Assembly: GCF_019511445.1 (NCBI RefSeq)
Contig: NZ_JAEUAN010000005.1
Coordinates: 1 to 64,000, forward strand
DNA from: Aliirhizobium wenxiniae
GTDB lineage: Bacteria; Pseudomonadota; Alphaproteobacteria; Rhizobiales; Rhizobiaceae
Direction of reading: 5' to 3'
DNA length: 64,000 nucleotides
The notes under the pieces were generated by a model. That model did not search any database. It saw nothing but the letters and a program-made list of their open reading frames with translations, and was not told the origin of the DNA. Positions 16,849 to 27,016 of the stretch are shown here, piece by piece. Numbering within the stretch: the first letter of the stretch is position 1; each line of letters begins with the position of its first letter. A program made the translations under genes and the position numbers.

Positions 16849-17892
16849 TCAGACGGCGCCCTTGGTCTCGACATAAAGCGCGTAGACCGAGTGGCTGGAC
16901 GCCATGTAAAGGCGGTTCTTCTTGGGGCCGCCGAAAACGAGGTTCGGGCAGCGCTCCGGCAGCTTGATGAAGCCGATCGCCTTGCCTTCCTTGTTGAACA
17001 CCTTGACGCCGTTCAGCTCTTCCGGCTTTGCGCCGGCAGCACCGGACGAACCCCAGCCGCACCACAGGTTGCCGTCGACATCGACCTTGAAGCCGTCGAG
17101 GCCGCCATTGTCGTCAGCGGTGATCAGCGCCTTCTTGTTGGAAACCGTCTTGCCGTCCTTCGAGACGTCGTAGGACCAGACGATACGGTAGGGCTGCGCA
17201 CGGCCTTCGACGACATAGAGCTTCTTTTCGTCTTCGGAGAAGGCGATCCCGTTCGGGCCCTTAAGCTCGTCGGTGATCAGCGACAGCTCGCCTTCCGCGG
17301 AAATGCGGTAGACCGAATGCGGCAGTTCCGGATCTGCCTTTTCGCCTTCCCACATGCCGCCGATGCCGAATGGCGGATCGGTGAACCACAGCGAGCCGTC
17401 CGACTTGCAGACGATGTCGTTCGGCGAATTCAGCTTCTTGCCCTTGTAGTTGTCGGCAAGAACCGTGATCGAGCCGTCATGCTCCGTGCGGGTGACGCGG
17501 CGGGTCAGGTGTTCGCAGGAGATCAGGCGGCCCTGAAGGTCGCGGCAATGGCCGTTGGCATAGTTCGAATTGGCGTCGAATACGCTCCAGGTCTCGTTCG
17601 TTTCGTCGAACTTCATGACGCGGTTGTTCGGGATGTCGCTGACCAGCAGATACTTGCCATCACCGAAATAGACCGGGCCTTCCAGCCAGCGAGCGCCGGT
17701 TGCGACCTGTTCCAGCGAGGCGCTGGCAACGCGATACTTTGCAAAGCTCGGGTCGAGAACCTGGATTGCCGGATCGGGATAGATCGGCGAGGGGGTGAAG
17801 CTGATGGCCTGGGCGGAGGCGATCTTTGTGGTGACGACGGTTGCTGCTGCGGCAGCGCCGAACGTCATGAGGTTGCGGCGGCTAAGATCCAC
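16849..17892 (-). CDS. Exported SMP-30/gluconolactonase-family protein
   Basis: A 347-residue beta-propeller of the SMP-30/gluconolactonase/LRE-like family; members hydrolyse sugar lactones or related esters. The N-terminus SRRNLMTFGAAAAA is a twin-arginine signal, cleaved near AQA, so the protein is probably folded before export to the periplasm. Family motifs include LEGPVYF, SPNDIVCKSDGSLWFTDPPFG and GPNGIAFSEDEKKLYV, with a metal-binding Asn/Asp pattern. GTG start at 17892 behind AAAGGAA. The substrate is unknown. Confidence 0.88.
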   Translation of the reverse strand: MDLSRRNLMTFGAAAAATVVTTKIASAQAISFTPSPIYPDPAIQVLDPSFAKYRVASASLEQVATGARWLEGPVYFGDGKYLLVSDIPNNRVMKFDETNETWSVFDANSNYANGHCRDLQGRLISCEHLTRRVTRTEHDGSITVLADNYKGKKLNSPNDIVCKSDGSLWFTDPPFGIGGMWEGEKADPELPHSVYRISAEGELSLITDELKGPNGIAFSEDEKKLYVVEGRAQPYRIVWSYDVSKDGKTVSNKKALITADDNGGLDGFKVDVDGNLWCGWGSSGAAGAKPEELNGVKVFNKEGKAIGFIKLPERCPNLVFGGPKKNRLYMASSHSVYALYVETKGAV

Positions 17893-18101
17893 GGGAAAAT
17901 TCCTTTGATAATAGTCGTTGATTTCATATCAATCTGCCCGCTTGGCGGGAGGCGGCAATCATGGCCCATGCGCCCTGTTAGCGTCGCTGTATTGTGCGTC
18001 GCAACATAATTCTGCGGCGTTTTAACCCCATGATTAAGGAGGGATGAAGAGCTTTTTATGTGACTCCTCGTCATATTTTTCGGCTTTATCAAAAATCGCA
18101 A

Positions 18102-18203
18102 TGCACTGCAGCAAATGTAAGATTTTCTTTATGAAAGTCGGCCTAGGGTGGACCAAGGACACGAGATCGCCTGGCTGATCCTTCACGCGCATGATGCGCG
18201 CCG
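18102..18203 (+). promoter_or_regulatory. Leader elements upstream of the first chemoreceptor
   Basis: The 385-bp gap before the chemoreceptor contains tgcactgcagcaaat (18102-18116), then gtaagatttt (18117-18126) and the palindrome gcgcatgatgcgc (18187-18199). The last two recur before the second chemoreceptor with nearly the same spacing (70 and 72 bp), so they are probably shared promoter or control sites. Confidence 0.45.
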
Positions 18204-18277
18204 TCTCAAGATGGTTCCTGCTTTTTCTTCTTCCTCCCCTGAATGCGTGTTTTCAGTTTTCCTGAGAAGGTCCCCCC

Positions 18278-20200
18278 ATGCTCAAGAACTTAAATATCAA
18301 GACCAAGTTTTTGATGGCGATCGCCATCCTTGGCGTCATTTCGCTTGCCGGTCTGTTGTTCGTGACCCAGCGTTTCAGCGCCGCCAACGAGTCTTATTCG
18401 AATTTCCTGCATAACGAGAGCACGGCTGCGACCTTCGTTCCGCGCGGTGCCGCAGGCATGTGGACGGCCACGACCTGGCTGAGCCGTGCCCTTGCACAGG
18501 ATCCGCAATCGGCTGCCTTCAAGGATTTGTCCGAGCGCTTCGGCAAGGAAATCACCGGTGCGCGCGCCCGTCTGGCACAGGTTCCCGGACTTGTCCCGAG
18601 CCGTCAGGCCGCGACCGACGAATTGCTGGCAGGTGCAGACAAGCTGAAGGCAATCGGTGACGACCTGCTGAAGGCGCATGTTGCCGGCGATGCAGCCAGG
18701 GTGAATGCTCTGGAAGCCGATCTCGATAAGGCCATTGTCGAACTGTCCCCCAAGTTCGGTGCAAGCAACGGCGCCATGGCGGACCTGATCAAGAACGGCG
18801 GAGACAAGCTGTCGGCTGAAGTGTCCTCGACCATCAAGTTCACGATTGTCGGCATGCTGATCGGCATTGCCGTCGCTGTCGTCCTCGCCCTGACGATCGC
18901 CCAGAAGGGGATTACCGCTCCGATGGCGCGCCTGCGTGAACGTATGGCCTCGCTCGCCGCCGGAGAAACCCGCGCCGAAATCGACGGTCTCGACCGCAAG
19001 GACGAGATCGGCCAGATGGCAGAAGCCGTCGAAGTCTTCCGCCATAACGCCCTTGAGCGCGCCCGCCTTGAGCAGGAAGCCGACGACAACCGCAGCCTGT
19101 CGGAAAAAGAGCGCATCGAGCGCGAAGCGGCAAAGGCCCGCGAAGCCGGCGACGTCAAGTTTGCCGTCGACAACATCGCCCAGGCGCTGAGCCAGCTGTC
19201 CGACGGTAACGTCTCCTACCGCATCGAGCAGCCGTTCACGGCAGCGCTGGACGGCGTCCGCAACGATTTCAACGCCTCGGCGTCCAAGCTTCAGGCAGCT
19301 CTCGAACAGGTTGCCGAAAACGCCCGCAGCATCGAGGCAGGTTCTGCCGAGATCAAGTCGGCCGCTGACGATCTTGCCAAGCGCACCGAACAGCAGGCCG
19401 CGTCCGTCGAAGAGACGGCGGCAGCTCTGGAAGAAATCACCACCACGGTGAAGGATGCCGCCCGCCGCGCAACTGAAGCCGGCAACCTTGTTGCCCGCAC
19501 CCGTCAGGGCGCCGAAAAGTCCGGCGAAGTCGTCCAGAAGGCCGTCAAGGCCATGGAAGAGATCGAAAAATCGTCCGGCGAAATCGGCAACATCATCGGT
19601 GTCATCGATGATATCGCCTTCCAGACAAACCTTCTGGCGCTCAATGCTGGTGTTGAAGCGGCACGTGCCGGTGAAGCCGGCAAGGGCTTTGCCGTCGTTG
19701 CCCAGGAAGTTCGTGAACTTGCCCAGCGTTCCGCAAACGCCGCCAAGGAAATCAAGACGCTGATCACCGCGTCGAACGAGCAGGTCCAGAACGGCGTGCA
19801 TCTGGTCGGCGAAACCGGCAAGGCACTGCAGACGATCGTCGGCGAAGTTCAGGAGATCAACCGCAACGTCAACGCGATCGTCGAGAGCGCGCAGGAACAG
19901 TCTTCCGGCCTTCAGCAGATCAACACCGCGGTCAACACGATGGACCAGGACACGCAGAAGAACGCGGCCATGGTTGAAGAGCAGACCGCCGCAAGCCATG
20001 GTCTTGCCCGCGACGCCGCATCGCTGAACGCGCTTCTCGCCCAGTTCAAGCTGTCGGTTCAGACCTACAAGTCGACCGTTCGTGCGGTGAAGGCAAACGA
20101 GACGCCTGCTGCGTCTCCGGCACGTGCTCTCGGCCGCAAGCTGGCCGGCGCTTTCTCCGGCAATGCCGCCGTCAAGAACGACAGCTGGGAAGAGTTTTAA
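18278..20200 (+). CDS. Methyl-accepting chemotaxis protein
   Basis: An inner-membrane chemoreceptor of 640 residues. First membrane segment about 9-29, periplasmic helical sensor about 30-185, second segment about 186-208, HAMP about 209-262, a second HAMP-like stretch near 310, then the cytoplasmic signalling rod. The conserved hairpin tip [20 protein letters not shown], which contacts CheA and CheW, is intact, and [15 protein letters not shown] marks a methylation helix. The C-terminal WEEF fits the xWxxF tether for CheR/CheB. Ligand unknown. A tandem paralogue follows. Confidence 0.95.
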   Translation: MLKNLNIKTKFLMAIAILGVISLAGLLFVTQRFSAANESYSNFLHNESTAATFVPRGAAGMWTATTWLSRALAQDPQSAAFKDLSERFGKEITGARARLAQVPGLVPSRQAATDELLAGADKLKAIGDDLLKAHVAGDAARVNALEADLDKAIVELSPKFGASNGAMADLIKNGGDKLSAEVSSTIKFTIVGMLIGIAVAVVLALTIAQKGITAPMARLRERMASLAAGETRAEIDGLDRKDEIGQMAEAVEVFRHNALERARLEQEADDNRSLSEKERIEREAAKAREAGDVKFAVDNIAQALSQLSDGNVSYRIEQPFTAALDGVRNDFNASASKLQAALEQVAENARSIEAGSAEIKSAADDLAKRTEQQAASVEETAAALEEITTTVKDAARRATEAGNLVARTRQGAEKSGEVVQKAVKAMEEIEKSSGEIGNIIGVIDDIAFQTNLLALNAGVEAARAGEAGKGFAVVAQEVRELAQRSANAAKEIKTLITASNEQVQNGVHLVGETGKALQTIVGEVQEINRNVNAIVESAQEQSSGLQQINTAVNTMDQDTQKNAAMVEEQTAASHGLARDAASLNALLAQFKLSVQTYKSTVRAVKANETPAASPARALGRKLAGAFSGNAAVKNDSWEEF

Positions 20201-20265
20201 CTCAAACAGCCTACCGCCTTCGTTGAAAGACTGACGAAGGTGGCGGGCTTCAGCTCATGACTTCA

Positions 20266-20302
20266 AAAAGGGTCGCCGGCGTAAAGCCGACGACCCTTTC
20301 TT
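20266..20302 (+). terminator. Intrinsic terminator of the first chemoreceptor
   Basis: aaagggtcg (from 20268) pairs with cgaccctt (to 20298) and the inner bases ccggc/gccg extend the stem. It is followed by TTTCTTGTT. Confidence 0.82.
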
Positions 20303-20374
20303 GTTGAGCGCTTACTGCATGCCGGAAAACAAGATGCGACATTTTGTCATGATTTCTGCAAAATTTGATACAAC

Positions 20375-20463
20375 GTAAGATTTTATTATGGGGCGCGGCT
20401 CTACGGTCCGCTTAAGGACATTCGAGATACCCCCTTGCTCTCAAGCGCGCATGATGCGCGCCG
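20375..20463 (+). promoter_or_regulatory. Leader elements upstream of the second chemoreceptor
   Basis: gtaagatttt (20375-20384) and the palindrome gcgcatgatgcgc (20447-20459), followed by gccg, repeat the arrangement seen before the first chemoreceptor. Here about 205 bp instead of 91 bp separate the palindrome from the ATG. Confidence 0.45.
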
Positions 20464-20651
20464 CCTCTCCACGTTAAATGGTTGGACGGCTCCTGTTTGG
20501 CCGGCTCTTTCGTCGAGAGCCTGCACTGCTGCGCCTGTCGGCATTGTCCGCGTCTATCGGCGTTGCAGCAAATAGATCTGCCCATCGTGTATCCGAGAGC
20601 CTCCGGCTGTCGGCTCGATGTGCTGGGTTCATCGCGTTGTGGAGGTATCCG

Positions 20652-22595
20652 ATGCTCAAGAATTTAAAGATTAGAACCAAGTTTTTGATGGCGATTGCCG
20701 TCCTGAACGTTATCTCGCTGGCAGGTTTGGCGTTCACGATAGAGCGCTTCTATGCCGCTAACGAAACCTATTTCAGCTTCCTCCAGAACGAGAGCAATGC
20801 CGCGACCTTCGGCCCGCGAGGCGCTGCCGGCATGTGGACGGCGATCAACTGGCTCAATCGAACCGTCGATCAGGACCCCCAGTCGGACAAGTTCACCGAA
20901 TTTGCAGCCCGCTTCAGCAATGAGATGACCGGTGCACGCGCACGCCTGGCGCAGATCCCGGCCCTGGTGCCGAGCCGCACCGCAGCAATCGATGAGCTTC
21001 TCGTCGGCTTTGACGCGGTCAAGTCGGTTGGCGGTGAGATGATTACGGCGCATGCAACCGATGACAAGGCCAAGTTCGATGCCATGTCGCAACGTCTTGA
21101 GCAGTTGACGATCGATCTGTCGGCAAAATCCGGCGCCAACAATGCCGCCATGGCCGACCTCATCAAGAATGGCGCCGAGACACTGTCTGCTCAGGTCAGT
21201 TCCAACATTCTTTTTGCCGTCATCGGCATGCTTGCCGGCAATCTGATTGCTATCGTCATTGCCCTCGTTATCGCCCAGAAGGGGGTCACCACGCCTATGA
21301 CCCGGCTGAGTAACCGGATGGCCGCACTTGCTGCCGGCGAACAGGAAGCGGAGATCGATGGTCTCGATCGCAAGGATGAAATTGGACAGATGGCCCAGAC
21401 TGTGGCTGTCTTCCGCAGCAATGCTATCGACCGCCAGCGGCTCCGTCAGGAAGCCGAGGACAACCGTGTTCTGTCGGAAAAGGAACGCCTGGACCGCGAC
21501 GAAGTCACGGCACAGGAGGCCGCAAATGTAACCTTCGCGGTCGAAAATCTCGCAGCGGCTCTGAGCGAACTCTCCAACGGCAATGTTGCCTATCGCATCG
21601 AACAGCCGTTCACCGCAGCGCTCGACAGTGTCCGCAACGATTTCAACGCCTCAGCCTCCAAGCTGCAGGGAGCGCTGGAACAGGTCGCGGAAAATGCCCG
21701 CAGTATCGAGGCCGGATCGGCGGAGATCCGCTCGGCTGCCGATGATCTCGCCAAGCGCACTGAACAGCAGGCTGCATCCGTCGAAGAGACCGCGGCAGCA
21801 CTCGAAGAGATCACCACGACCGTCAAGGATGCCGCCAATCGCGCTGCCGAAGCCGGGACGCTTGTCGCCCGCACCCGCCAGGGCGCGGAAAAATCCGGCG
21901 AGGTCGTCCACAATGCCGTCAAGGCCATGGAAGCGATCGAAAAATCGTCCGGAGAGATCGGCAATATCATCGGTGTGATTGATGACATCGCCTTCCAGAC
22001 CAACCTTCTGGCGCTCAACGCCGGCGTCGAAGCTGCGCGTGCGGGTGAAGCCGGCAAGGGCTTTGCTGTCGTGGCGCAGGAAGTGCGTGAACTGGCGCAG
22101 CGTTCGGCCAATGCCGCCAAGGAGATCAAGACGCTGATCACCGCCTCCAACCATCAGGTCCAGAGTGGCGTGCATCTGGTCGGCGAGACCGGCAAGGCAC
22201 TCGAAATGATCGTGTCGGAAGTCCAGGAGATCAACCGCCACGTGACTGCGATTGTCGAAAGCGCGCAGGAACAGTCTTCCGGCCTGCAGCAGATCAACAC
22301 CGCGGTCAACACGATGGACCAGGACACGCAGAAGAATGCTGCCATGGTCGAAGAGCAGACTGCCGCAAGCCATGGACTTGCCCGCGATGTCGCCTCGCTC
22401 AACGCATTGCTTGGCCAGTTCAAGCTGGAGAGCGTTTCGGCGGAACGTCCGACAAGTCAGCCGCAGAGACCGGCACGCGCCGCCCAGCCGGGCGAAGCTC
22501 CCGCCGCCTCGCCGGCACGCGCGCTCGGCCGCAAGCTGGCTGGAGCCTTCTCCGGCAACGCGGCTCTCAAGAACGACAGCTGGGAAGAGTTCTGA
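20652..22595 (+). CDS. Methyl-accepting chemotaxis protein, tandem paralogue
   Basis: A 647-residue chemoreceptor with the same layout as its neighbour: membrane segments near 9-29 and 186-208, HAMP, methylation helices, intact signalling tip and the C-terminal WEEF tether. The cytoplasmic half is nearly identical to the upstream paralogue, while the periplasmic sensor has diverged, the usual pattern for duplicated receptors that acquire different ligands. The ATG at 20652 (MLKNLKIRTKF) matches the paralogue and follows GGAGG. The frame stays open 58 codons further upstream but that part is not like the paralogue. Confidence 0.94.
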   Translation: MLKNLKIRTKFLMAIAVLNVISLAGLAFTIERFYAANETYFSFLQNESNAATFGPRGAAGMWTAINWLNRTVDQDPQSDKFTEFAARFSNEMTGARARLAQIPALVPSRTAAIDELLVGFDAVKSVGGEMITAHATDDKAKFDAMSQRLEQLTIDLSAKSGANNAAMADLIKNGAETLSAQVSSNILFAVIGMLAGNLIAIVIALVIAQKGVTTPMTRLSNRMAALAAGEQEAEIDGLDRKDEIGQMAQTVAVFRSNAIDRQRLRQEAEDNRVLSEKERLDRDEVTAQEAANVTFAVENLAAALSELSNGNVAYRIEQPFTAALDSVRNDFNASASKLQGALEQVAENARSIEAGSAEIRSAADDLAKRTEQQAASVEETAAALEEITTTVKDAANRAAEAGTLVARTRQGAEKSGEVVHNAVKAMEAIEKSSGEIGNIIGVIDDIAFQTNLLALNAGVEAARAGEAGKGFAVVAQEVRELAQRSANAAKEIKTLITASNHQVQSGVHLVGETGKALEMIVSEVQEINRHVTAIVESAQEQSSGLQQINTAVNTMDQDTQKNAAMVEEQTAASHGLARDVASLNALLGQFKLESVSAERPTSQPQRPARAAQPGEAPAASPARALGRKLAGAFSGNAALKNDSWEEF

Positions 22596-22653
22596 TTTTC
22601 CGGCCTGATATGGGGTGAGGGCGCTTCGGGCCCTTGCCTGCGACGATATGTCC

Positions 22654-22690
22654 AACCGCGAAAGCTCACCGGCTTTCGCGGTTCTTTTTT
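22654..22690 (+). terminator. Intrinsic terminator of the second chemoreceptor
   Basis: aaccgcgaaagc (22654-22665) and gctttcgcggtt (22672-22683) form a perfect 12-bp stem, followed by CTTTTTT. Confidence 0.92.
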
Positions 22691-22864
22691 GAGCAATCTT
22701 GTTCGCTGGATACTCTTTTCACACCGTGCTTCGCAGATTTGACGGTAATCAATGCTGCTGCCATGCGTTGGGAGCAAGTCTGTGTCGCTGGGTTGGCGTT
22801 GGTAAAAGAGATCAGGACATCGTATTTTAGCAACAACACAGTAATCCGAACGAAAGATAAGACC

Positions 22865-23020
22865 ATGTTTGACACAGTCCGCAAGTTTGCACGCAACTTC
22901 CGCGTTCCTTCGACCCAGGATCGCGAGATGGCATATCTCAACGAAAGCCGTGATCGTATCGACCTCGAATATCGCATGCGCCAGGTTGATCGCGGCCTGT
23001 TCCGCAAGTCCGGTTTCTAA
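22865..23020 (+). CDS. Small DUF3563-type protein (51 aa)
   Basis: Begins MFDTVRKFARNFRVPSTQDRE and continues MAYLNESRDRIDLEYRMRQVDRG, matching the DUF3563 pattern (basic N-terminus, EMAYLN, IDLE, R-x-VDRG). These short proteins are common in proteobacteria and have no known function. There is no signal peptide or membrane segment. The Shine-Dalgarno is weak (AAAGATAAG). The gene stands alone after the chemoreceptor terminator. Confidence 0.75.
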   Translation: MFDTVRKFARNFRVPSTQDREMAYLNESRDRIDLEYRMRQVDRGLFRKSGF

Positions 23021-23253
23021 AAAGTCGGGTTTAACCGCTTAAGTCGCAGTGCCATCGGCCATCGCCTTTGGCACTCAGGAAGGTGAGGGCAGCCGTCTCA
23101 CCGGTGATATAGGTCGCGATTTCCGCGCCAGCGCTGTCTGTCGTTGATAATATCCCAAAAAACGACACGATTATCGGCTTCCGCTATAGTATCGCGTGAT
23201 AATATAGCCAAAGAGGCCGGCCCTGCCCGGATCGATTGGGACAGGTTGACCAG

Positions 23254-23829
23254 ATGCCGTTTCGCCGCCGTACTCCTCTTTCCCTGCGTCAGAGGCTTTT
23301 CGGGATGTTCGTCCCGAAGAGAGGTTTTCGCCGCATGCTTGGCTATTATCGCCTCAAGGTGATGCGCATCGGCGGCTCTCCGCACGCAATGGCTGCCGGA
23401 GTTGCGGTCGGCGTGCTGAGCGCATGGACACCGTTTCTCGGTTTCCACGTCCTGTTTGCTATTCCGATCGCCTGGCTTTTGGGCGGCAGCATGATTGCGG
23501 CCGCCATCGGCACCACATTCGCAAATCCCCTGACCTGTCCGATCATCTGGCCGCTCACTTGGGAAGTCGGCCAATTCATGCTCGGTGCCGAACCGACCTC
23601 ACGCCATATCGACCTTGAAGCACTGTTTGCTCACCTGGATCTCTCGCAGTTATGGCGTCCGGTGCTCGAGCCGATGCTGGTTGGCTCATTGCCGCTCGGC
23701 CTCGCTTGCGCGCTTTTCTTCTACGTCCTGACCTATCTTGCCGTGCGCGGTTTCCGTAATCGTCGCATCAGCCGCTTGACGGAACGGGCAAGACACCTCA
23801 AGTCAGCCGAAACCGGATCGGCAATTTGA
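23254..23829 (+). CDS. DUF2062 membrane protein
   Basis: A 191-residue protein of the DUF2062 family. It has an arginine-rich N-terminus, then a hydrophobic core with the family motif [21 protein letters not shown] and [12 protein letters not shown], and three to four membrane segments. The ATG at 23254 is preferred over a TTG at 23236 because ACAGG precedes it. It lies 16 bp before acpS and may be co-transcribed. The function is unknown; some relatives are fused to glycosyltransferases. Confidence 0.82.
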   Translation: MPFRRRTPLSLRQRLFGMFVPKRGFRRMLGYYRLKVMRIGGSPHAMAAGVAVGVLSAWTPFLGFHVLFAIPIAWLLGGSMIAAAIGTTFANPLTCPIIWPLTWEVGQFMLGAEPTSRHIDLEALFAHLDLSQLWRPVLEPMLVGSLPLGLACALFFYVLTYLAVRGFRNRRISRLTERARHLKSAETGSAI

Positions 23830-23845
23830 GCATGGGATTGGCTTG

Positions 23846-24286
23846 ATGATTATCGGCATGGGGAGCGACCTCATCGACATAAGGCGCGTGGAAAAATCGA
23901 TCGAACGCTTCGGCGAACGTTTTACCCATCGCTGTTTCACCGAAATCGAGCGCGCCAAATCCGAGCGGCGCAAGAACAGGGCGGAATCCTACGCAAAGCG
24001 TTTTGCTGCCAAGGAAGCCTGTTCGAAGGCGCTCGGCACTGGCCTTGCCAATGGCGTGTTCTGGAAGGACATGGGCGTCGTCAACCTGCCCAGTGGCAAG
24101 CCTACCATGGTGCTGACCGGCGGTGCCGGCGAGCGGCTGGCCGAACTCATGCCCGCAGCCCATGAAGCCGTCATCCACCTCACCATCACCGATGAATACC
24201 CCTATGCCCAGGCCTTCGTGATCATCGAGGCCAGGCCGGTATCCCCTGAAGGTCATGCCGAAAAGGTCGCTTCGCGCGAACCATGA
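23846..24286 (+). CDS. acpS: Holo-[acyl-carrier-protein] synthase
   Basis: Transfers the 4'-phosphopantetheine arm from CoA to ACP, activating fatty-acid synthesis. The 146-residue protein has the two magnesium/CoA motifs [11 protein letters not shown] (Asp8) and [15 protein letters not shown]. Slightly longer than the E. coli enzyme owing to a C-terminal tail. The ATG at 23846 follows a TTG one codon earlier. The order acpS-lepB-rnc-era is conserved across rhizobia. Confidence 0.95.
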   Translation: MIIGMGSDLIDIRRVEKSIERFGERFTHRCFTEIERAKSERRKNRAESYAKRFAAKEACSKALGTGLANGVFWKDMGVVNLPSGKPTMVLTGGAGERLAELMPAAHEAVIHLTITDEYPYAQAFVIIEARPVSPEGHAEKVASREP

Positions 24287-24374
24287 AGGTTTAGTAATCT
24301 CACCACCATTGCCGCAGCTTGGCTAAGCGTTTAGACAGTTCAGCCACTCGCCCCGAGATAGAAAGATTTTTGAC

Positions 24375-25124
24375 GTGTCCGATAACGCCGAGACGAAGCA
24401 GCCGAATGCCCTTTGGGAAAACATCAAGGTCATTGTCCAGGCCCTGCTGCTTGCCATGGTCATCCGTACGGTTCTGTTCCAGCCCTTCACAATCCCGTCC
24501 GGCTCGATGATGCCGACCCTGCTGGTCGGCGACTACATCTTCGTCAACAAATTTGCTTACGGCTATTCCAAATACTCGCTGCCCTTTTCGCCGGACGTGT
24601 TTGACGGCCGTGTCCTGCAGTTCAGCGAGCCAAAGCGCGGCGATGTCATCGTCTTTCGTTTGCCGCAGCAGCCTGACATCGACTATATCAAGCGTCTGAT
24701 CGGCCTGCCGGGCGACAAGGTCCAGATGCGCGACGGCATTCTCTATATCAACGGTCAGGCCGTGCCCAAGCAGGCAGACGGCAGCTTCACCTCGGATTAT
24801 CGTCTTGATCCGGGTGCCAATGTCCCGGTCTTCCGCGAAACGCTCGATACCGGCAAGACCTACGACACGCTCGACCAGATTCAGAACTCGCGCGGCGACA
24901 ACACGCCGGAATTCACCGTCCCGGCCGACCATTATTTCTTCATGGGCGACAACCGCGACAACTCTCTGGATAGCCGCTTCGACGTCGGCTTCGTCCCGGC
25001 GGAAAATCTCGTTGGCCGCGCCAGCGTCATCTTCTTCTCGCTCGGCAACGACACCTCGTTCCGCGAAATCTGGAAATGGCCGGCCAACATGCGCTGGGAT
25101 CGTCTGTTCAAGGGCGTTAACTGA
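24375..25124 (+). CDS. lepB: Signal peptidase I
   Basis: Membrane-bound serine protease that removes signal peptides from exported proteins. The 249 residues include one N-terminal membrane segment (about 17-37), the nucleophile Ser44 in PSGSMMPTL, the general base Lys106 in DYIKRLIGLPGD, and the late GDNRDNSLDSR box. The start is GTG at 24375 (MSDNAETKQ). Its stop overlaps the rnc start by one base (TGATG), showing an operon. Confidence 0.97.
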   Translation: MSDNAETKQPNALWENIKVIVQALLLAMVIRTVLFQPFTIPSGSMMPTLLVGDYIFVNKFAYGYSKYSLPFSPDVFDGRVLQFSEPKRGDVIVFRLPQQPDIDYIKRLIGLPGDKVQMRDGILYINGQAVPKQADGSFTSDYRLDPGANVPVFRETLDTGKTYDTLDQIQNSRGDNTPEFTVPADHYFFMGDNRDNSLDSRFDVGFVPAENLVGRASVIFFSLGNDTSFREIWKWPANMRWDRLFKGVN

Positions 25125-25834
25125 TGAAAATGAAACCTTTGTCGGCGGATGAGCGGGGTCAGCTGGAAACGGTGATCGGCCATGTCTTCGCCGACAAGCA
25201 GTGGCTTGACCGGGCGCTGACCCATGCCAGCACCGGCACCGCCAAGAATGCCAACTACGAACGTCTCGAGTTTCTGGGCGACCGCGTGCTTGGCCTGTGT
25301 GTCGCCGAACTCCTGTTCACCACCTTCCGTTCGGCGGAAGAGGGGGAACTTTCCGTGCGCCTCAACCAGTTGGTCAGCGCCGACAGTTGCGCCATCGTTG
25401 CCGATGAGCTGGAATTGCACCGCTTCATCCGCACCGGCGCCGACGTCAAGAAATTGACCGGCAAGCGCATGCTGAACGTGCGTGCCGACGTGGTGGAAAG
25501 CCTCATTGCCGCGCTCTATCTTGATGGTGGTCTGGAAGTTGCCCGCGCCTTCATCCTGCGTTACTGGAAGGATCGGGCAAGCAAACCCGATGCGGCACGA
25601 CGTGACGCCAAGACCGAACTGCAGGAATGGGCGCATGCAAAATTCGCCACGACCCCATCCTACAGGGTGGACGATCGCTCCGGACCGGATCATGATCCGC
25701 GCTTCACGGTGACGGTGGAAATCAAGGGCGTCGCGCCCGAAACCGGCACCGACCGGTCGAAACGGGCAGCCGAACAGGTTGCCGCAACGAAGCTCCTCGA
25801 ACGCGAGGGCATCTGGCCGAAGAGTCAGGATTGA
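25124..25834 (+). CDS. rnc: Ribonuclease III
   Basis: Double-strand-specific endoribonuclease acting in rRNA processing and mRNA or small-RNA turnover. The 236 residues comprise the catalytic domain with signature NYERLEFLGDRVLG and the second acidic site DVVESLIAALYLDGG, then a C-terminal double-stranded RNA-binding domain (about 160-230). It is coupled to lepB by a one-base overlap and followed closely by era. Confidence 0.97.
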   Translation: MKMKPLSADERGQLETVIGHVFADKQWLDRALTHASTGTAKNANYERLEFLGDRVLGLCVAELLFTTFRSAEEGELSVRLNQLVSADSCAIVADELELHRFIRTGADVKKLTGKRMLNVRADVVESLIAALYLDGGLEVARAFILRYWKDRASKPDAARRDAKTELQEWAHAKFATTPSYRVDDRSGPDHDPRFTVTVEIKGVAPETGTDRSKRAAEQVAATKLLEREGIWPKSQD

Positions 25835-25844
25835 TTGGACCGAT

Positions 25845-26789
25845 ATGACTGAAGACCACAACATCGCCGGCGAAGACAATAAAGCAGCCGGCGGCCCGAC
25901 CCATTCCGGCTTCGTCGCCCTGATCGGCGCCACCAATGCTGGCAAGTCGACGCTGGTCAACCGGCTCGTCGGTGCCAAGGTCTCGATCGTCAGCCACAAG
26001 GTGCAGACGACGCGCGCCATCGTGCGCGGCATCGCCATTCACGACAATGCCCAGATCGTTTTCATGGACACGCCCGGTATCTTCAAGCCGCGCCGCAGGC
26101 TCGACCGCGCGATGGTTACCACCGCCTGGGGCGGTGCCAAGGATGCCGACGTCATCGCACTGCTGATCGATAGCGAGCGCGGTATTCGCGGCGATGCGGA
26201 GACGATCCTCGAAGGCCTCAAGGAAGTCCGTCAGCCCAAAATCCTGCTTCTGAACAAGATCGACCAGGTCAAGCGCGAGGACCTTCTGGCACTCGCTGCC
26301 GCTGCCAACGAAAAGGTTGAGTTCGAGCGTACCTTCATGATCTCGGCCACCACCGGCTCCGGTTGCGACGACCTGATGGATTACTTCGCAACGACCCTGC
26401 CGGAAGGCCCGTGGTATTATCCGGAAGACCAGATTTCCGACCTGCCGATGCGTCAGCTCGCGGCCGAAATCACCCGTGAAAAGCTGTTCCTGCGCCTGCA
26501 TCAGGAACTGCCCTATGCGTCTCACGTCGAGACGGAAAAGTGGGAAGAGCGCAAGGACGGCTCGGTTCGCATCGAGCAGGTCATCTATGTGGAACGCGAC
26601 AGTCAGAAGAAGATTGCGCTCGGCAAGGGCGGCGAGGCGATCAAGGCAATCTCCAGCGCATCCCGCAAGGAACTGTCCGAAATCCTCGAACAGCCGGTGC
26701 ATCTTTTCCTCTTCGTCAAGGTTCGCGAAAACTGGGGCGACGACCCGGAACGCTTCCGTGAAATGGGCCTGGAATTCCCCAAGGGTTGA
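25845..26789 (+). CDS. era: GTPase Era
   Basis: Essential GTPase in 30S subunit maturation, binding the 3' end of 16S rRNA. The 314 residues show the P-loop GATNAGKST (28-36), DTPG, NKID, and a C-terminal KH domain with IGKGG-type loop (ALGKGGEAIKAI). The ATG at 25845 is 10 bases after the rnc stop; the frame is open further upstream but overlaps rnc. There is an acidic N-terminal extension of about 18 residues. Confidence 0.96.
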   Translation: MTEDHNIAGEDNKAAGGPTHSGFVALIGATNAGKSTLVNRLVGAKVSIVSHKVQTTRAIVRGIAIHDNAQIVFMDTPGIFKPRRRLDRAMVTTAWGGAKDADVIALLIDSERGIRGDAETILEGLKEVRQPKILLLNKIDQVKREDLLALAAAANEKVEFERTFMISATTGSGCDDLMDYFATTLPEGPWYYPEDQISDLPMRQLAAEITREKLFLRLHQELPYASHVETEKWEERKDGSVRIEQVIYVERDSQKKIALGKGGEAIKAISSASRKELSEILEQPVHLFLFVKVRENWGDDPERFREMGLEFPKG

Positions 26790-27016
26790 TCAGCTCACGG
26801 ATTTCTCGTTGTCCGTGCCCTTGATTTCTAAAGCCGGTGCCCGATCTGGATGAAAATAGTCCACAGGCAAACGTGATATATCCTATATATATGCACAACT
26901 CTGCGCGGTGAACTTGACACGACGCAACTGTGGACTTCTGATCGACCTTGTCGCCTGCCTGATTCATATTGGCGACAAATAGGGATGAAAAAAGCGCCAC
27001 AGGGATTGCGAGCCGC

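Noticed and set aside
18290..19999. Antisense frame of about 570 codons over the first chemoreceptor
   Set aside because: The repetitive heptad codon use of the coiled coil keeps the opposite strand open; no start signal or motif.
20478..20651. N-terminal extension of the second chemoreceptor by 58 codons
   Set aside because: The paralogue begins at the equivalent of 20652, GGAGG is placed for that ATG, and the extension would put an arginine-rich segment before the first membrane helix.
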